Notes: generated from the letters alone by a model not told the origin. A DNA stretch of 11,771 bases from Bdellovibrio sp. CG10_big_fil_rev_8_21_14_0_10_47_8 (GCA_002773975.1 PEZR01000134.1:13024-24794); one strand, 5' to 3'; counted from the first letter of the stretch, positions 1 to 7,037 are shown. Numbers and translations are program-made.

Positions 1-519
1 GCGTTGTTCAACGGAGATGGCTTGAATATTCCGGATGTTTTGGAATTCATCAGAACCAACAAAGTCCTCAAGGGCTATCCAAAAGCCGAAGCCATGGCCA
101 ACGAAGATCTTGTATTGCTGGAATGCGACGCCCTTTTTCCTTGTGCACTTGAAGGTGTGATTGATTCAAAAAATGCAGAACAGATTAAAGCAAAAATGAT
201 TGTTGAAGGCGCCAACGGCCCGGTCACGAACAACGCCACTGATATTCTTCATCAGCGGGGTATTTTTGTTGTTCCTGACGTCATCGCCAATGGTGGTGGG
301 GTTGTGGTCAGTTATTTTGAATGGGTTCAGGACATCATGTCCTTTTTCTGGGATGAGGACGAGATCAACAAACGCCTGCAAAGCATTATCGTAAAGGCAT
401 TTGAAACCAGCCACAAAATGTCGGTGGAAAAAAATATTGATATGCGAGCGGCAGCAATGGCTGTCTCTATTCACCGACTGGAAAAAGCAATGTTGCTCCG
501 AGGGCTGTATCCTCGATAA
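1..519 (+). CDS. Glu/Leu/Phe/Val dehydrogenase family protein, C-terminal part (5' end outside window)
   Basis: This is the last 172 residues of an NAD(P)-linked amino-acid dehydrogenase, most likely glutamate dehydrogenase, which interconverts glutamate with 2-oxoglutarate and ammonia in the cytoplasm. The reading frame is open from base 1, so the start lies upstream. What remains is the end of the Rossmann nucleotide-binding domain and the C-terminal helices. Family motifs visible are ECDALFPCAL, IVEGANGPVT and PDVIANGGGVVVSYFEWVQ, which are characteristic of hexameric GDHs. The catalytic lysine and the main NAD-binding glycine loop lie upstream and cannot be checked, so substrate (Glu versus Leu/Phe/Val) and cofactor cannot be settled; the segment reads most like GDH. 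The stop codon lies 4 nt before the pyrD start, suggesting co-transcription. Confidence 0.9.
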   Translation, partial: ALFNGDGLNIPDVLEFIRTNKVLKGYPKAEAMANEDLVLLECDALFPCALEGVIDSKNAEQIKAKMIVEGANGPVTNNATDILHQRGIFVVPDVIANGGGVVVSYFEWVQDIMSFFWDEDEINKRLQSIIVKAFETSHKMSVEKNIDMRAAAMAVSIHRLEKAMLLRGLYPR

Positions 520-523
520 ATTT

Positions 524-1498
524 ATGGACGCTCCGTTATGGAAGTTCCTCCCGGCCAGGCTCGCTCACAGCCTGGCCCCGTGGGGACTCAAATATTTTGC
601 CGACAAAATGCCCGAGGACACTCCGGCCTGGAGATCGTTCACTTGGAAGGGCCTGCATTTTGCCAATCGACTGGGAATTGCTGGTGGCTTGGATAAAAAT
701 GCCAGTCACCTGACGTTGTGGCAAAGACTTGGCGTCGGCTTTATTGAGATTGGCACCGTGACCCCGTACGCCCAGTCCGCCAATCGCGGAAAAATTCTTG
801 ATCGAGATTGGGATCAAAAAAATCTGTGGAACAAGATGGGTTTTCCCAATCATGGTTCTGACGAGATTTACTTTAATATTTTAAATGAAAAGTCCTCATT
901 AAAAGTCCCCATCTTCGTCAATATCGGAAAAAATCGAAGTCGCCCCAATGACGAAGCCGAGTTAGATTATCAATACTTGGCGGATCGCTTTTCCAAAGCA
1001 GCGGATGCCTTTGTGATCAATGTTAGTTCACCAAACACTCAGGGCCTGCGAGATCTTCAGTCCGAAGAAACTCTGGGGCGCCTGGTTTCAGTGGTTCAAC
1101 AAAGAGCCGCCGGCAAACCCGTGCTCGTCAAACTCAGCCCCGACATGACGGAGGAAGCTTTGCACGCCAGCATAGATACCGCTCTCCGATATGGCGCTGA
1201 AGGTTTTGTTTTGACGAACACAACTTTATCTCGCCCCCCGAATTGCACCTTCCCCAAAGAGGGCGGCCTCTCTGGCCAAAGTCTGGCCGACCTTTCAAGA
1301 AAAAATTTAAAATCTGCAATCTCTCATCTGGGTTCTCGTCGAAAAGATTTATTGTTGGTTTCGGTGGGTGGAGTTCTCTGCCCCGAAGATGTTGAAGAAC
1401 GATTGGCTTTGGGCGCTGATCTTGTTCAGACCTATTCTGGCCTGATCTTTTATGGTCCGCGTTTTTTTCGCGACACCGCCAAAAGGATCAACGCATGA
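524..1498 (+). CDS. pyrD: Dihydroorotate dehydrogenase (quinone), class 2
   Basis: This 324-residue flavoenzyme oxidises dihydroorotate to orotate, the fourth step of pyrimidine synthesis, passing electrons via FMN to membrane quinone. Residues 1-40 form the short, partly hydrophobic N-terminal region (WKFLPARLAHSLAPWGLKYF) that anchors class 2 enzymes at the inner membrane. FMN-barrel motifs follow in order: GIAGGLDKN (51-59), GTVTP (77-81), NKMGFPN (103-109), INVSSPNTQGLR (165-176) with the class 2 catalytic serine region, KLSPD (203-207), TNTT (231-234), EGGLSG (246-251), SVGGV (280-284) and GADLVQTYSG (297-306). The usual YTG is YSG here. I chose ATG 524 because it lies just after the upstream stop and gives a family-sized protein. 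The frame is open back to about 401 within the upstream gene, but that extension (cysteine-rich, unlike DHODH) is only read-through of another gene's DNA. No clear Shine-Dalgarno is seen, so translational coupling is likely. Confidence 0.95.
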   Translation: MDAPLWKFLPARLAHSLAPWGLKYFADKMPEDTPAWRSFTWKGLHFANRLGIAGGLDKNASHLTLWQRLGVGFIEIGTVTPYAQSANRGKILDRDWDQKNLWNKMGFPNHGSDEIYFNILNEKSSLKVPIFVNIGKNRSRPNDEAELDYQYLADRFSKAADAFVINVSSPNTQGLRDLQSEETLGRLVSVVQQRAAGKPVLVKLSPDMTEEALHASIDTALRYGAEGFVLTNTTLSRPPNCTFPKEGGLSGQSLADLSRKNLKSAISHLGSRRKDLLLVSVGGVLCPEDVEERLALGADLVQTYSGLIFYGPRFFRDTAKRINA

Positions 1499-1929
1499 AA
1501 ACACCAACAAAAATGAGAAAGGCTCATTGGATTCCGGTTGTGGCTGGATTTCTGCGACGGGGAAATCAAATCCTGGTTGGGCAACGTCCGGAAAACAACT
1601 CTCTGGCTGGTCAATGGGAGTTCCCTGGGGGAAAAATCGAGGGGGGCGAAGGACCCGAGGTGGCCCTGGCCCGTGAGCTTGAAGAGGAGCTGGGAATTGA
1701 AGCGCAAATTGGTGAACTCAAATTTTCCTGCACGCACTCTTACGGAGACGTCAATATTTTGATTTTATTCTATGAAGTTTTGTACTGGAAAGGTGAACCT
1801 AAAGCCAAACATCACTTGATGTTAGAATGGATTCACCCAGAAGAACTTATTCATCGCAATATTCCTGAGGCCAATCGGAAGATGTTGGATCGAATTTTCA
1901 AAGCTCTGGGGGTCCCATGGCAAAAATAG
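1495..1929 (+). CDS. mutT: MutT/NudG-like Nudix hydrolase
   Basis: This 144-residue Nudix pyrophosphohydrolase probably cleanses the nucleotide pool by hydrolysing oxidised dGTP (8-oxo-dGTP) or a related (d)NTP to the monophosphate. The Nudix box is complete at residues 46-68: G, five residues, E52, seven residues, then RELEEELGI (60-68), which carries the metal-binding glutamates. The preceding QWEFPGGK matches MutT-type enzymes, and IPEAN (123-127) aligns with the FPPAN loop of E. coli MutT, whose Asn contacts the purine. This favours MutT or the close paralogue NudG over ADP-ribose or Ap4A hydrolases, but exact substrate cannot be read from sequence. The ATG overlaps the pyrD stop in an ATGA, so translation is coupled. 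The C-terminal codons overlap the next gene by 13 bp. Confidence 0.88.
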   Translation: MKTPTKMRKAHWIPVVAGFLRRGNQILVGQRPENNSLAGQWEFPGGKIEGGEGPEVALARELEEELGIEAQIGELKFSCTHSYGDVNILILFYEVLYWKGEPKAKHHLMLEWIHPEELIHRNIPEANRKMLDRIFKALGVPWQK

Positions 1930-3011
1930 CGATCCTTAGCCAAAAAATTACTCCACAGGTTCTAGGTTTAGCGCAAGCTTTGCAGTTCCACCGACACGAG
2001 ATCACTCTGGTCACATCTTATCAAGAACCCGTTCCTGACGGTACGGACTATCCGGTCCTCACCTATTTCAAGACCTGGTCTGCCTGGGAAGCTCTTCGCC
2101 TTTTTCCAAAGCTTCTCGCTCAAGCCCCTCAAGTTTGGCATTTTGTTTTTTCTGACATGACTGAAGAGCGCCCCTCCGGTGCTCACTTTGTTTTAGCTCA
2201 GTTGGCGAAAGCTCTGCCCCACCGAGTGGTGGCCTCGAGTTTTTATGACAATCTTCATGGAATCTCCACATCGAGAATGGCGCCGCTGACCAAAAGCTGC
2301 GATATCGTCACAACAGCCAGTCGGGAAAATCTGATGTATATCAAGCGACGGTCGTGGCTGAATCGATGCTGCGAAACGGAAGTCTTGCCACCCTTTATTT
2401 TTCCGCATCCGTCCGAGGACAACGAGGTCGATCAAGAGTTGGGATCCCTGCTCAAATCTATTTCACCTTACCTCGTTGTTCCCGGAGAAGAGTTGCCCGC
2501 GTCAGGGGCCTGGGAAATGCTTCTTCCTGAGGTCAATATTCTGGTCTGTGGGTCCAGGCCAAAAAGCAAGATCCGCCCGCTGGGTTTTGAGCTCAGCCAA
2601 CCTGGGGTCTATTTCGCGGGCCCTCATCTTTCGGATTCACAGATGAGCCAAGCTCTTGCTGGAAGTCTCGGTCTATTGACGGCTCTTGATGATCTATCGG
2701 TCATCGAACTGATGCATTTACATCATCTTTGTCAGCAAACCCGAACTCCAGTTCTAGCTAGTCCTCGCCAACAGGAAGCTCTGCCTGGATTCTGTGTGCC
2801 TCGAAGAAATGGTTTTGTGCTGGAGAATGGTCTCCATTCCCTGCGTTATTTGCTCTCAGTCAATTCAAAGCTCGAATTGAGTCAGGCCCAGTTCGAGTCA
2901 ATCAAGACCGAGTTGGCGGATTCAGCCCTGAACGAACTGAACCGACTTTACCTGAAGGTCCAGATTGCAAAATCGTCTTCGTTTGACAGAGCGAAGAGCC
3001 CACTTTCATAA
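1917..3011 (+). CDS. Divergent GT-B (GT4-like) glycosyltransferase-related protein
   Basis: This 364-residue protein appears to be a divergent glycosyltransferase-like protein of GT-B fold. The N-terminal strand-loop-helix MAKIAILSQ...LAQALQFHRHEITLVTS (1-34) resembles the acceptor-side Rossmann domain of GT4 enzymes. SCDIVTTASRENLMYIKR...TEVLPPF (127-160) matches the usual linker where the chain crosses to the donor domain. NILVCGSRP (207-215), GVYFAGPHLSDSQMSQALAGS (230-250) and the NGFVLENG..SLRYLLS end (298-314) look like the second domain. The usual EX7E donor-binding motif is degraded: E264 in IELMHL sits where the EAMA glutamate should be, but its upstream partner is missing. It could be an inactive or accessory partner of the next gene. 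It has no signal peptide or membrane segment. The start at 1917 overlaps the Nudix gene by 13 bp; the next gene starts 8 nt after its stop. The acceptor and the sugar are unknown. Confidence 0.65.
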   Translation: MAKIAILSQKITPQVLGLAQALQFHRHEITLVTSYQEPVPDGTDYPVLTYFKTWSAWEALRLFPKLLAQAPQVWHFVFSDMTEERPSGAHFVLAQLAKALPHRVVASSFYDNLHGISTSRMAPLTKSCDIVTTASRENLMYIKRRSWLNRCCETEVLPPFIFPHPSEDNEVDQELGSLLKSISPYLVVPGEELPASGAWEMLLPEVNILVCGSRPKSKIRPLGFELSQPGVYFAGPHLSDSQMSQALAGSLGLLTALDDLSVIELMHLHHLCQQTRTPVLASPRQQEALPGFCVPRRNGFVLENGLHSLRYLLSVNSKLELSQAQFESIKTELADSALNELNRLYLKVQIAKSSSFDRAKSPLS

Positions 3012-3019
3012 TAATAGAA

Positions 3020-4330
3020 GTGAGACAAAAAGCGAAAATCCCTGATCAACTCAATATTTGCCTGATGGCTTATAAATTTCCAATTCTGGGCCGAGCAACG
3101 GATCATGGATTTCTGTGGCCCATCGCCAAAGGACTGGCGCAACGAGGCCACCATGTGACAGTCATCGCCGCGAAATCTCCCCTCGGCAAACCGGAGGTTC
3201 AGCGAGACGGCGTTAGAGTGCTGTACCTGCATGAAGGTTATCCCAACATGAGCGGAATTCGTTTCGAACACGCCGTTGCGCAAAAATTTTTGCAGCTGCA
3301 TCGGGAAAATCCATTTCACCTGGTCCACAGCATTGATCGTTCTGCCGTTGAGATTGCCAAGAGAAAACATGAACTTAATATAGCGGTCGCTTACGATGTG
3401 GAAGCCACCCAAATGGCGCAGCTATTTTCTATCTTAGGTATGGTTCAGGAAAGCATCAGCAGTTTATTGTCGACGGGTGTAGCGGTAATTTATAAATTTC
3501 TTTCGACTTACTTTGGCAGTGACCGGGAACTTCTCAAAACTGCAGATGGAGTCTTTGTCACCAACCCTTAGCAAAAGATTTTTCTTGAGCGCTATTATCT
3601 CTATCCTGACTATCATACCTATATCGTGCCCTATGGAATTGAGCTTGCGGACTTCACTCTCCGACCAGAGTCTCAAGACCTTCGAAAAAAATGGAAGCTT
3701 CCCGACAATGCCCATACTGTTGTGACCATCACCGATATGGCCGAGCCCAAGGAGCTGATCAATTTATTGATTTCCTTTGAAAGAGTGGCCGTAAAAAAAC
3801 CAAATGCCTATCTAATTATTGTTGGCAATGGCCCAGCTTGGAGTGAAATTGAATTTCAAATGCTCAATCTTGCGCTGGGGAGCAAGGTCATCATGGCCGG
3901 CGCACTGAAGCCCGAAGAAGTTTCTGACTGCATCGCCATTGCCGATGTCTTTGTGAACATGAGCGCTCGCTCGACCGGATTTGAGCCAACAATGATTGAG
4001 GCCATGGCTCAGAAGAAAGTCATCATCGGTTCCGAAGTAAGTCCGATCTCCAATATCGTTGAAGATGGTCGCGATGGATTTTTACTTCGACCCGCCGACA
4101 CCGAGTCTCTGGCTCATCTATTGATTGATATTTTTTCCGGGGGACTTCCGATTGCGGATATCGGCGAGCGGGCTTCGGAAAAGGTCACAAACCTTTTTGA
4201 CCCCCGAAAAATGGTCCATTCCATCGAAGAAGCCTATCAAAAGATATTGCTCAACACCAAAGTGTTCAAAAGATGGCAATCTAGACCCGCGCCAGCTCCA
4301 ATAGAAGCTCAGCCTCCCCCTGCACCGTAA
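3020..4330 (+). pseudogene. GT4-family glycosyltransferase interrupted by in-frame TAG
   Basis: This gene reads as one GT4 glycosyltransferase of 436 codons broken by a single amber codon (codon 184, 3569-3571). Residues 1-183 form the acceptor domain: LNICLMAYKFPILGRATDHG, then RGHHVTVIAAKSPLGKPEV (42-60) and a linker ending TADGVFVTNP (174-183). After TAG the same frame continues QKIFLERYYLYPDYHTYIV, then PYGIE (204-208). The donor domain follows with LIIVGNGPAWSEIE, IADVFVNMSARSTGFEPTMIEAMAQKK (EAMA glutamate E327) and IVEDGRDGFLLRPADTESL. A proline-rich tail (about 421-436) ends the protein. The residue before QK is Gln in my expectation for this family, so TAG fits one C-to-T change of CAG. 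The start is GTG 3020, without a good Shine-Dalgarno; ATG 3065 would drop 15 residues. Without readthrough only the acceptor domain is made, which should be inactive. A GTG at 3626 could begin the second half, but no Shine-Dalgarno precedes it. Sugar and acceptor are unknown; surface polysaccharide or lipid glycosylation is likely. Confidence 0.8.
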
Positions 4331-4380
4331 TGCGCATCGCACTATCTTCTTGAAGTTCTAGTCTTTGCTCTTTCGATCTG

Positions 4381-4386
4381 TATAAT
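4381..4386 (+). promoter_or_regulatory. Probable -10 box of the HU/IHF-family gene
   Basis: A perfect TATAAT lies 32 nt before the ATG at 4418, in the 87-bp gap after the glycosyltransferase. It would place the transcription start near 4392 and give a leader of about 26 nt. No good -35 hexamer lies at 16-18 bp; the best is a poor TCTAGT/TAGTCT. A TTGAAG at 4350-4355 is too far away (25 bp spacer). It suggests the gene has its own promoter rather than depending on the upstream operon. Confidence 0.5.
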
Positions 4387-4417
4387 TAAGAGTGTTATCA
4401 GCTAGTTAGGAACAACC

Positions 4418-4702
4418 ATGACAAAAGCAGACTTGATCAATTTAATCTCCGAAAAAGCCGGCATTACACGAGTGAAATCGGAAACTGTGGTGAACACAAT
4501 TTTTGATTCTATGGTCGAATCTTTGATGAAAGATGACCGCATTGAGATTCGTGGTTTTGGGTCATTTGTTAATCGAAAATACGATGCCTACAAAGGTCGT
4601 AATCCCCGCACTGGCGAAGTGATCAACGTCGAGGAAAAAAAATTGCCTTTCTTCAAGGTGGGCAAAGAACTCAAAGACGATATCAATAAAGGTAAAAGCT
4701 AA
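4418..4702 (+). CDS. HU/IHF-family DNA-bending nucleoid protein (IHF-beta-like)
   Basis: This 94-residue protein belongs to the DNABII (HU/IHF) family of small dimeric DNA-bending proteins that shape the nucleoid and assist recombination, replication and regulation. The N-terminal helical half starts MTKADLINLISEKAGITR (1-18). The saddle and arm region has the family signature RIEIRGFGSFVNRKYDAYKGRNPRTGE (41-67), with the arm-tip proline (GRNPRTG) that intercalates into DNA, and ends with LPFFKVGKELKDDIN. RIEIRGFGSF and GRNPRTG are shared with IHF-beta and HU alike; the extra length (94 versus about 90) and the overall wording favour IHF-beta-like. Only one subunit gene is visible here. An AGGA Shine-Dalgarno (4408-4411) lies 6 nt from the ATG. 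It is probably monocistronic, ending at the hairpin at 4733. Confidence 0.93.
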   Translation: MTKADLINLISEKAGITRVKSETVVNTIFDSMVESLMKDDRIEIRGFGSFVNRKYDAYKGRNPRTGEVINVEEKKLPFFKVGKELKDDINKGKS

Positions 4703-4732
4703 CTCTCAATAGCCAACTACACTTCAGAAAAA

Positions 4733-4765
4733 AAAGCCCGCTCAGTCACTGACCAGGCGGGCTTT
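4733..4765. terminator. Bidirectional intrinsic terminator between convergent genes
   Basis: AAAGCCCGC (4733-4741) pairs perfectly with GCGGGCTTT (4757-4765). An inner TCAG/CTGA pair (4742-4745 and 4749-4752) can extend the stem across a four-base bulge (CCAG). On the + strand the stem is followed by only TTT, so it is a modest terminator for the HU/IHF gene. On the minus strand the run of eight A at 4728-4735 becomes eight U after the stem, making a strong intrinsic terminator for the lipoprotein gene that ends at 4791. Confidence 0.85.
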
Positions 4766-4790
4766 GAAGATCCTTATTCAGCAATGCTAT

Positions 4791-5555
4791 CTAGTTTAAA
4801 CTGCACTGATCTCGACGAGCGTCGATCAATTCGTTGAACGAATTGAACATTTTTGTATTGCCGACATTCCGTCCATCCGCAGACAGCAGAGTCAAATCAA
4901 CGGTCTCATTGGTTGTCCGTTGGAAATAATCAACCCGTCGAAGTCCCGCAATCTGAGCTTCAGAAACCAAAACACAACTACGGTCAATTCGGTCACCGCG
5001 ATCGGGGCCATGTCGACGACCGGGGCCACGGTTGCCAGGACCAGGTCGATAGTTGTCAAAATCGCTGTCACAAACCAAACGATTGATCCCATACGAATCA
5101 GCTTCTAGCTCACAATAGTCGCGAACTTCACGAGCTGGTCCACCCCAAGGTCCCTGACAAGAATAGATTCTTTCCGTCAAAGAACAAGAGTCCACTCGTC
5201 TCATCATCCCCGAGTCCCGAATATCGGCCAAATAAAGAGCGTCGAATCCAACAGATTGACCGCTTTCACCAGCATTTACGCGGATGCGATCTCCGCTCTG
5301 AACCTGTTTCAAGTTTTGATTTCTGAGTTGAAATTTAAAGCTGTCACCCATGCCGTCCAATTTAAGAGCGATGGTGTCTTTGTCTTTGATTGTCAGTTTT
5401 GCGGCATAACTGCGAGCAGGAATCGTGATTCGTTTGCTGCCCCTTTGCAGAGTGATGGTCTCGGTCACTGACAGAGAACCCTTGTAATCCCTACAGGCTG
5501 GTAAAACAGCTAGACAGGACAAAATCGCCGTCATCATTACTTTATTTTTCATCAT
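4791..5555 (-). CDS. Hypothetical lipoprotein with six-cysteine C-terminal region
   Basis: I do not recognise this 254-residue protein. It begins with a type II (lipoprotein) signal peptide: positively charged MMKNKVMM, a hydrophobic core TAILSCLAVLPA and a lipobox ending at C21. It should therefore be lipidated and anchored in the inner or outer membrane; residues after C21 are RD, and Arg-Asp is not a clean retention signal. Residues 26-110 look beta-strand rich (SVTETITLQRGSKRITIPA, AAKLTIKDKDTIALKL, SFKFQLRNQNLKQV). Residues about 120-254 contain six cysteines (124, 133, 148, 162, 194, 251), enough for three disulfides in the periplasm. They flank a low-complexity Arg/Gly/Pro-rich stretch (170-191). 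The start is ATG 5553-5555 (second Met follows), with a good AGGAAG Shine-Dalgarno just upstream. It ends at the strong minus-strand terminator. No enzymatic motif is seen. Confidence 0.75.
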   Translation of the reverse strand: MMKNKVMMTAILSCLAVLPACRDYKGSLSVTETITLQRGSKRITIPARSYAAKLTIKDKDTIALKLDGMGDSFKFQLRNQNLKQVQSGDRIRVNAGESGQSVGFDALYLADIRDSGMMRRVDSCSLTERIYSCQGPWGGPAREVRDYCELEADSYGINRLVCDSDFDNYRPGPGNRGPGRRHGPDRGDRIDRSCVLVSEAQIAGLRRVDYFQRTTNETVDLTLLSADGRNVGNTKMFNSFNELIDARRDQCSLN

Positions 5556-5696
5556 TTCTTCCTCTTTTCCTCTATGTTCGTGTCTGACATCTCTACTTTT
5601 GCTCTCAAGTCCCTTGGCAAAAAGGAACCAGAAGGCTCAGAGGAGTCTCTCTTCAAGAAGCTTGCCAATATTTTGGGTTCGTTTTGTCCCTGATTT
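5556..5696. other. 141-bp gap between epmA and the lipoprotein gene
   Basis: Both flanking genes are on the minus strand, so this is the spacer after epmA. It holds the lipoprotein Shine-Dalgarno near 5558-5566 and probably its promoter (a TTGCCA, 5 of 6 to the -35 consensus, is present on the minus strand but without a convincing -10). I see no intrinsic terminator for epmA, so co-transcription with the lipoprotein gene is possible. No gene is apparent inside it. Confidence 0.5.
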
Positions 5697-6950
5697 CTAT
5701 AAAGAAATGGGAAACATTTTTACTTCTTCGATGCGCTCAATCCCATGCAGGGCCATAAAGAGCCGCTCGAGCCCAAGCGCAATCCCTCCGGAAGGGGGCA
5801 TTCCTGACTCGAGCATGTGGATAAATTCCGTATCCAAGGGAGGAATTTCTTTTTTAAGATCCCGCTTTTGTTGCAGATCTTTTTCAAACCTTTGCTTTTG
5901 GATCTGGGGGTCGTTCAGCTCATGAAAAGCATTGGCAATCTCAAAACCCTTCCAATAAAGTTCAAACCGATCTCCCCAGCCGTCAGGAGTTAATCGAGCC
6001 AGGGCCGCCTGAGACGGTGGATACCGGTCAACAATCAGAGGATTTTTTGAATTCAAAAAAGGTTCAATTTTTTCTACAAAAAGCAGATAAAAAACATCGT
6101 CCCACAGTTCATATTTTTCAACCTGCAAGCCTAGCTTTTGCGCCAAAGCTATGAGCTCACCCATGGACGTTGTCGGTGTCAGTGAAAAGTCCAAGTGCTC
6201 TTGAAAAAGTTGGGCCATTGATTTTCTGTCCCAAGTTTCAAACTCAGCGCCGACAAATTCCAACAGATGCAAGGTGTCCTGCAAAATCTGCTCAAGGTTG
6301 GAAAAAGCCCGGTACCATTCCAACATCCAAAACTCTGGCTGATGTCGTTCTGAAATTTCGCCGTTTCGAAAACAAGGGCGCATTTCAAAAATCTGCCGCT
6401 GCCCCAAGGCCAAGATTTTTTTTAAATGCAGCTCGGGACTGGTGGGTAAATAAAACTTTTGCTGCCGAGAACCCACTTTGAATTCTGTCGAGAATAAATC
6501 TAAAAAAGGTTCTGTCCCCGGACATGTCACCAGGGTGGGAGTTTGAACCTCTTGAAAACCTTTGCTAACAAAGAACTCTCTCACTCGGGAAAGAAACTGC
6601 ATCCATTTTTGCTGATGACATTGTGCCACTCTGGTTCTTGGCGGTTCTGTGAGGGCCGGGGCTAAAAGAAAAATTTCTTGCACAGCTCCCTGCACAAGTC
6701 GAAAGGTCAGCCAATCATTGTGTTTTAAACACAGACACAGGTCCTTGAATCCCAGAGCCAACTCCCCCTGATAACTGGGGCCCAGCAACACCTGAGCATG
6801 CACCGTCCACTCGCCGAGCCCTTCGATGCTCAGTGTCTGTGCTGACAAGGAACTGAGACGACCTGAAATCCAATCCTCACCCTCGGGCATTGCCGGATAG
6901 CGGGTCCAGATTTTTTCCAGGAAATGTTCTCGGGTCATCGATCGATTCAT
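5697..6950 (-). CDS. epmA: EF-P--lysine ligase EpmA (PoxA/GenX/YjeA) with an N-terminal extension
   Basis: EpmA is a paralogue of class II lysyl-tRNA synthetase that adds (R)-beta-lysine, made by EpmB, to a conserved lysine of elongation factor P, helping ribosomes through polyproline stretches. Matches to E. coli EpmA run from about residue 108: GFQEVQTPTLVTCPGTEP (131-148), LPTSPELHLKKILALGQRQIFEMRPCFRNGEISERHQPEFWMLEWYRAF (motif 2, 168-216) and YPPSQAALARL (310-320). RFELYWKGFEIANAFHELNDP (328-348) and motif 3 GMPPSGGIALGLERLFM (383-399) follow. E. coli EpmA is 325 residues; this protein is 417, with about 105 extra N-terminal residues that look like strands of a beta barrel (see findings). 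Start ATG 6948-6950 is the first Met; M5 (6938) and M21 (6890) are alternatives but none has a clear Shine-Dalgarno. No epmB or efp is in the window. The divergent neighbour is tldD. Confidence 0.9.
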   Translation of the reverse strand: MNRSMTREHFLEKIWTRYPAMPEGEDWISGRLSSLSAQTLSIEGLGEWTVHAQVLLGPSYQGELALGFKDLCLCLKHNDWLTFRLVQGAVQEIFLLAPALTEPPRTRVAQCHQQKWMQFLSRVREFFVSKGFQEVQTPTLVTCPGTEPFLDLFSTEFKVGSRQQKFYLPTSPELHLKKILALGQRQIFEMRPCFRNGEISERHQPEFWMLEWYRAFSNLEQILQDTLHLLEFVGAEFETWDRKSMAQLFQEHLDFSLTPTTSMGELIALAQKLGLQVEKYELWDDVFYLLFVEKIEPFLNSKNPLIVDRYPPSQAALARLTPDGWGDRFELYWKGFEIANAFHELNDPQIQKQRFEKDLQQKRDLKKEIPPLDTEFIHMLESGMPPSGGIALGLERLFMALHGIERIEEVKMFPISL

Positions 6951-6958
6951 AGACTCAG

Positions 6959-6987
6959 CTGGTATCCAAGCTCTCCCAATGTGTCAA
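6959..6987 (-). promoter_or_regulatory. Possible sigma-70-type promoter for epmA
   Basis: On the minus strand a perfect TTGACA (6982-6987) is followed 17 bp later by a poor -10 hexamer, TACCAG (6959-6964). It would start transcription within a few bases of the first ATG of epmA, giving a nearly leaderless message, or a 14-nt leader if M5 at 6938 is used. The weak -10 and short leader keep confidence low. Confidence 0.3.
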
Positions 6988-7018
6988 TCAACCTCTTGGT
7001 GGTGGCGGGATCTCGGCC

Positions 7019-7037
7019 TCCGTGCTAACTTCACGGA
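7019..7037. repeat. Inverted repeat just before tldD, possible operator or hairpin
   Basis: TCCGTG (7019-7024) and CACGGA (7032-7037) are exact reverse complements separated by seven bases (CTAACTT). The repeat ends three bases before the tldD ATG, where a Shine-Dalgarno should be and is not obvious. It could be an operator for a dimeric regulator in the epmA-tldD intergenic region or an RNA hairpin that limits tldD translation. Six base pairs is short, so chance is possible. Confidence 0.35.

Noticed and set aside
401..523. Longer pyrD start inside the glutamate dehydrogenase gene
   Set aside because: The extra residues are Cys- and Lys-rich, unlike DHODH N termini, and would overlap the upstream gene by more than 100 bases. 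ATG 524 gives the usual size.
2948..3412. Minus-strand open frame of 154 codons across the two glycosyltransferase genes
   Set aside because: It crosses the join between two plus-strand genes and has no recognisable motif.
3626..4330. Independent gene starting at GTG 3626
   Set aside because: The frame continues without a shift from the upstream half across the TAG, the residues between 3572 and 3625 match the family, and no Shine-Dalgarno precedes 3626. It is better read as the second half of a broken gene.
5614..5668. TTGGCAA/TTGCCAA inverted repeat after epmA as a terminator
   Set aside because: The loop is about 41 bases, the stem is 7 bp and there is no U run on the minus strand, so it does not look like an intrinsic terminator.
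5599..5925. Plus-strand open frame of 108 codons covering the 3' end of epmA
   Set aside because: It starts at TTG without a ribosome binding site and its product has low-complexity Ser/Arg/Phe content, as expected from the reverse of an epmA coding strand.
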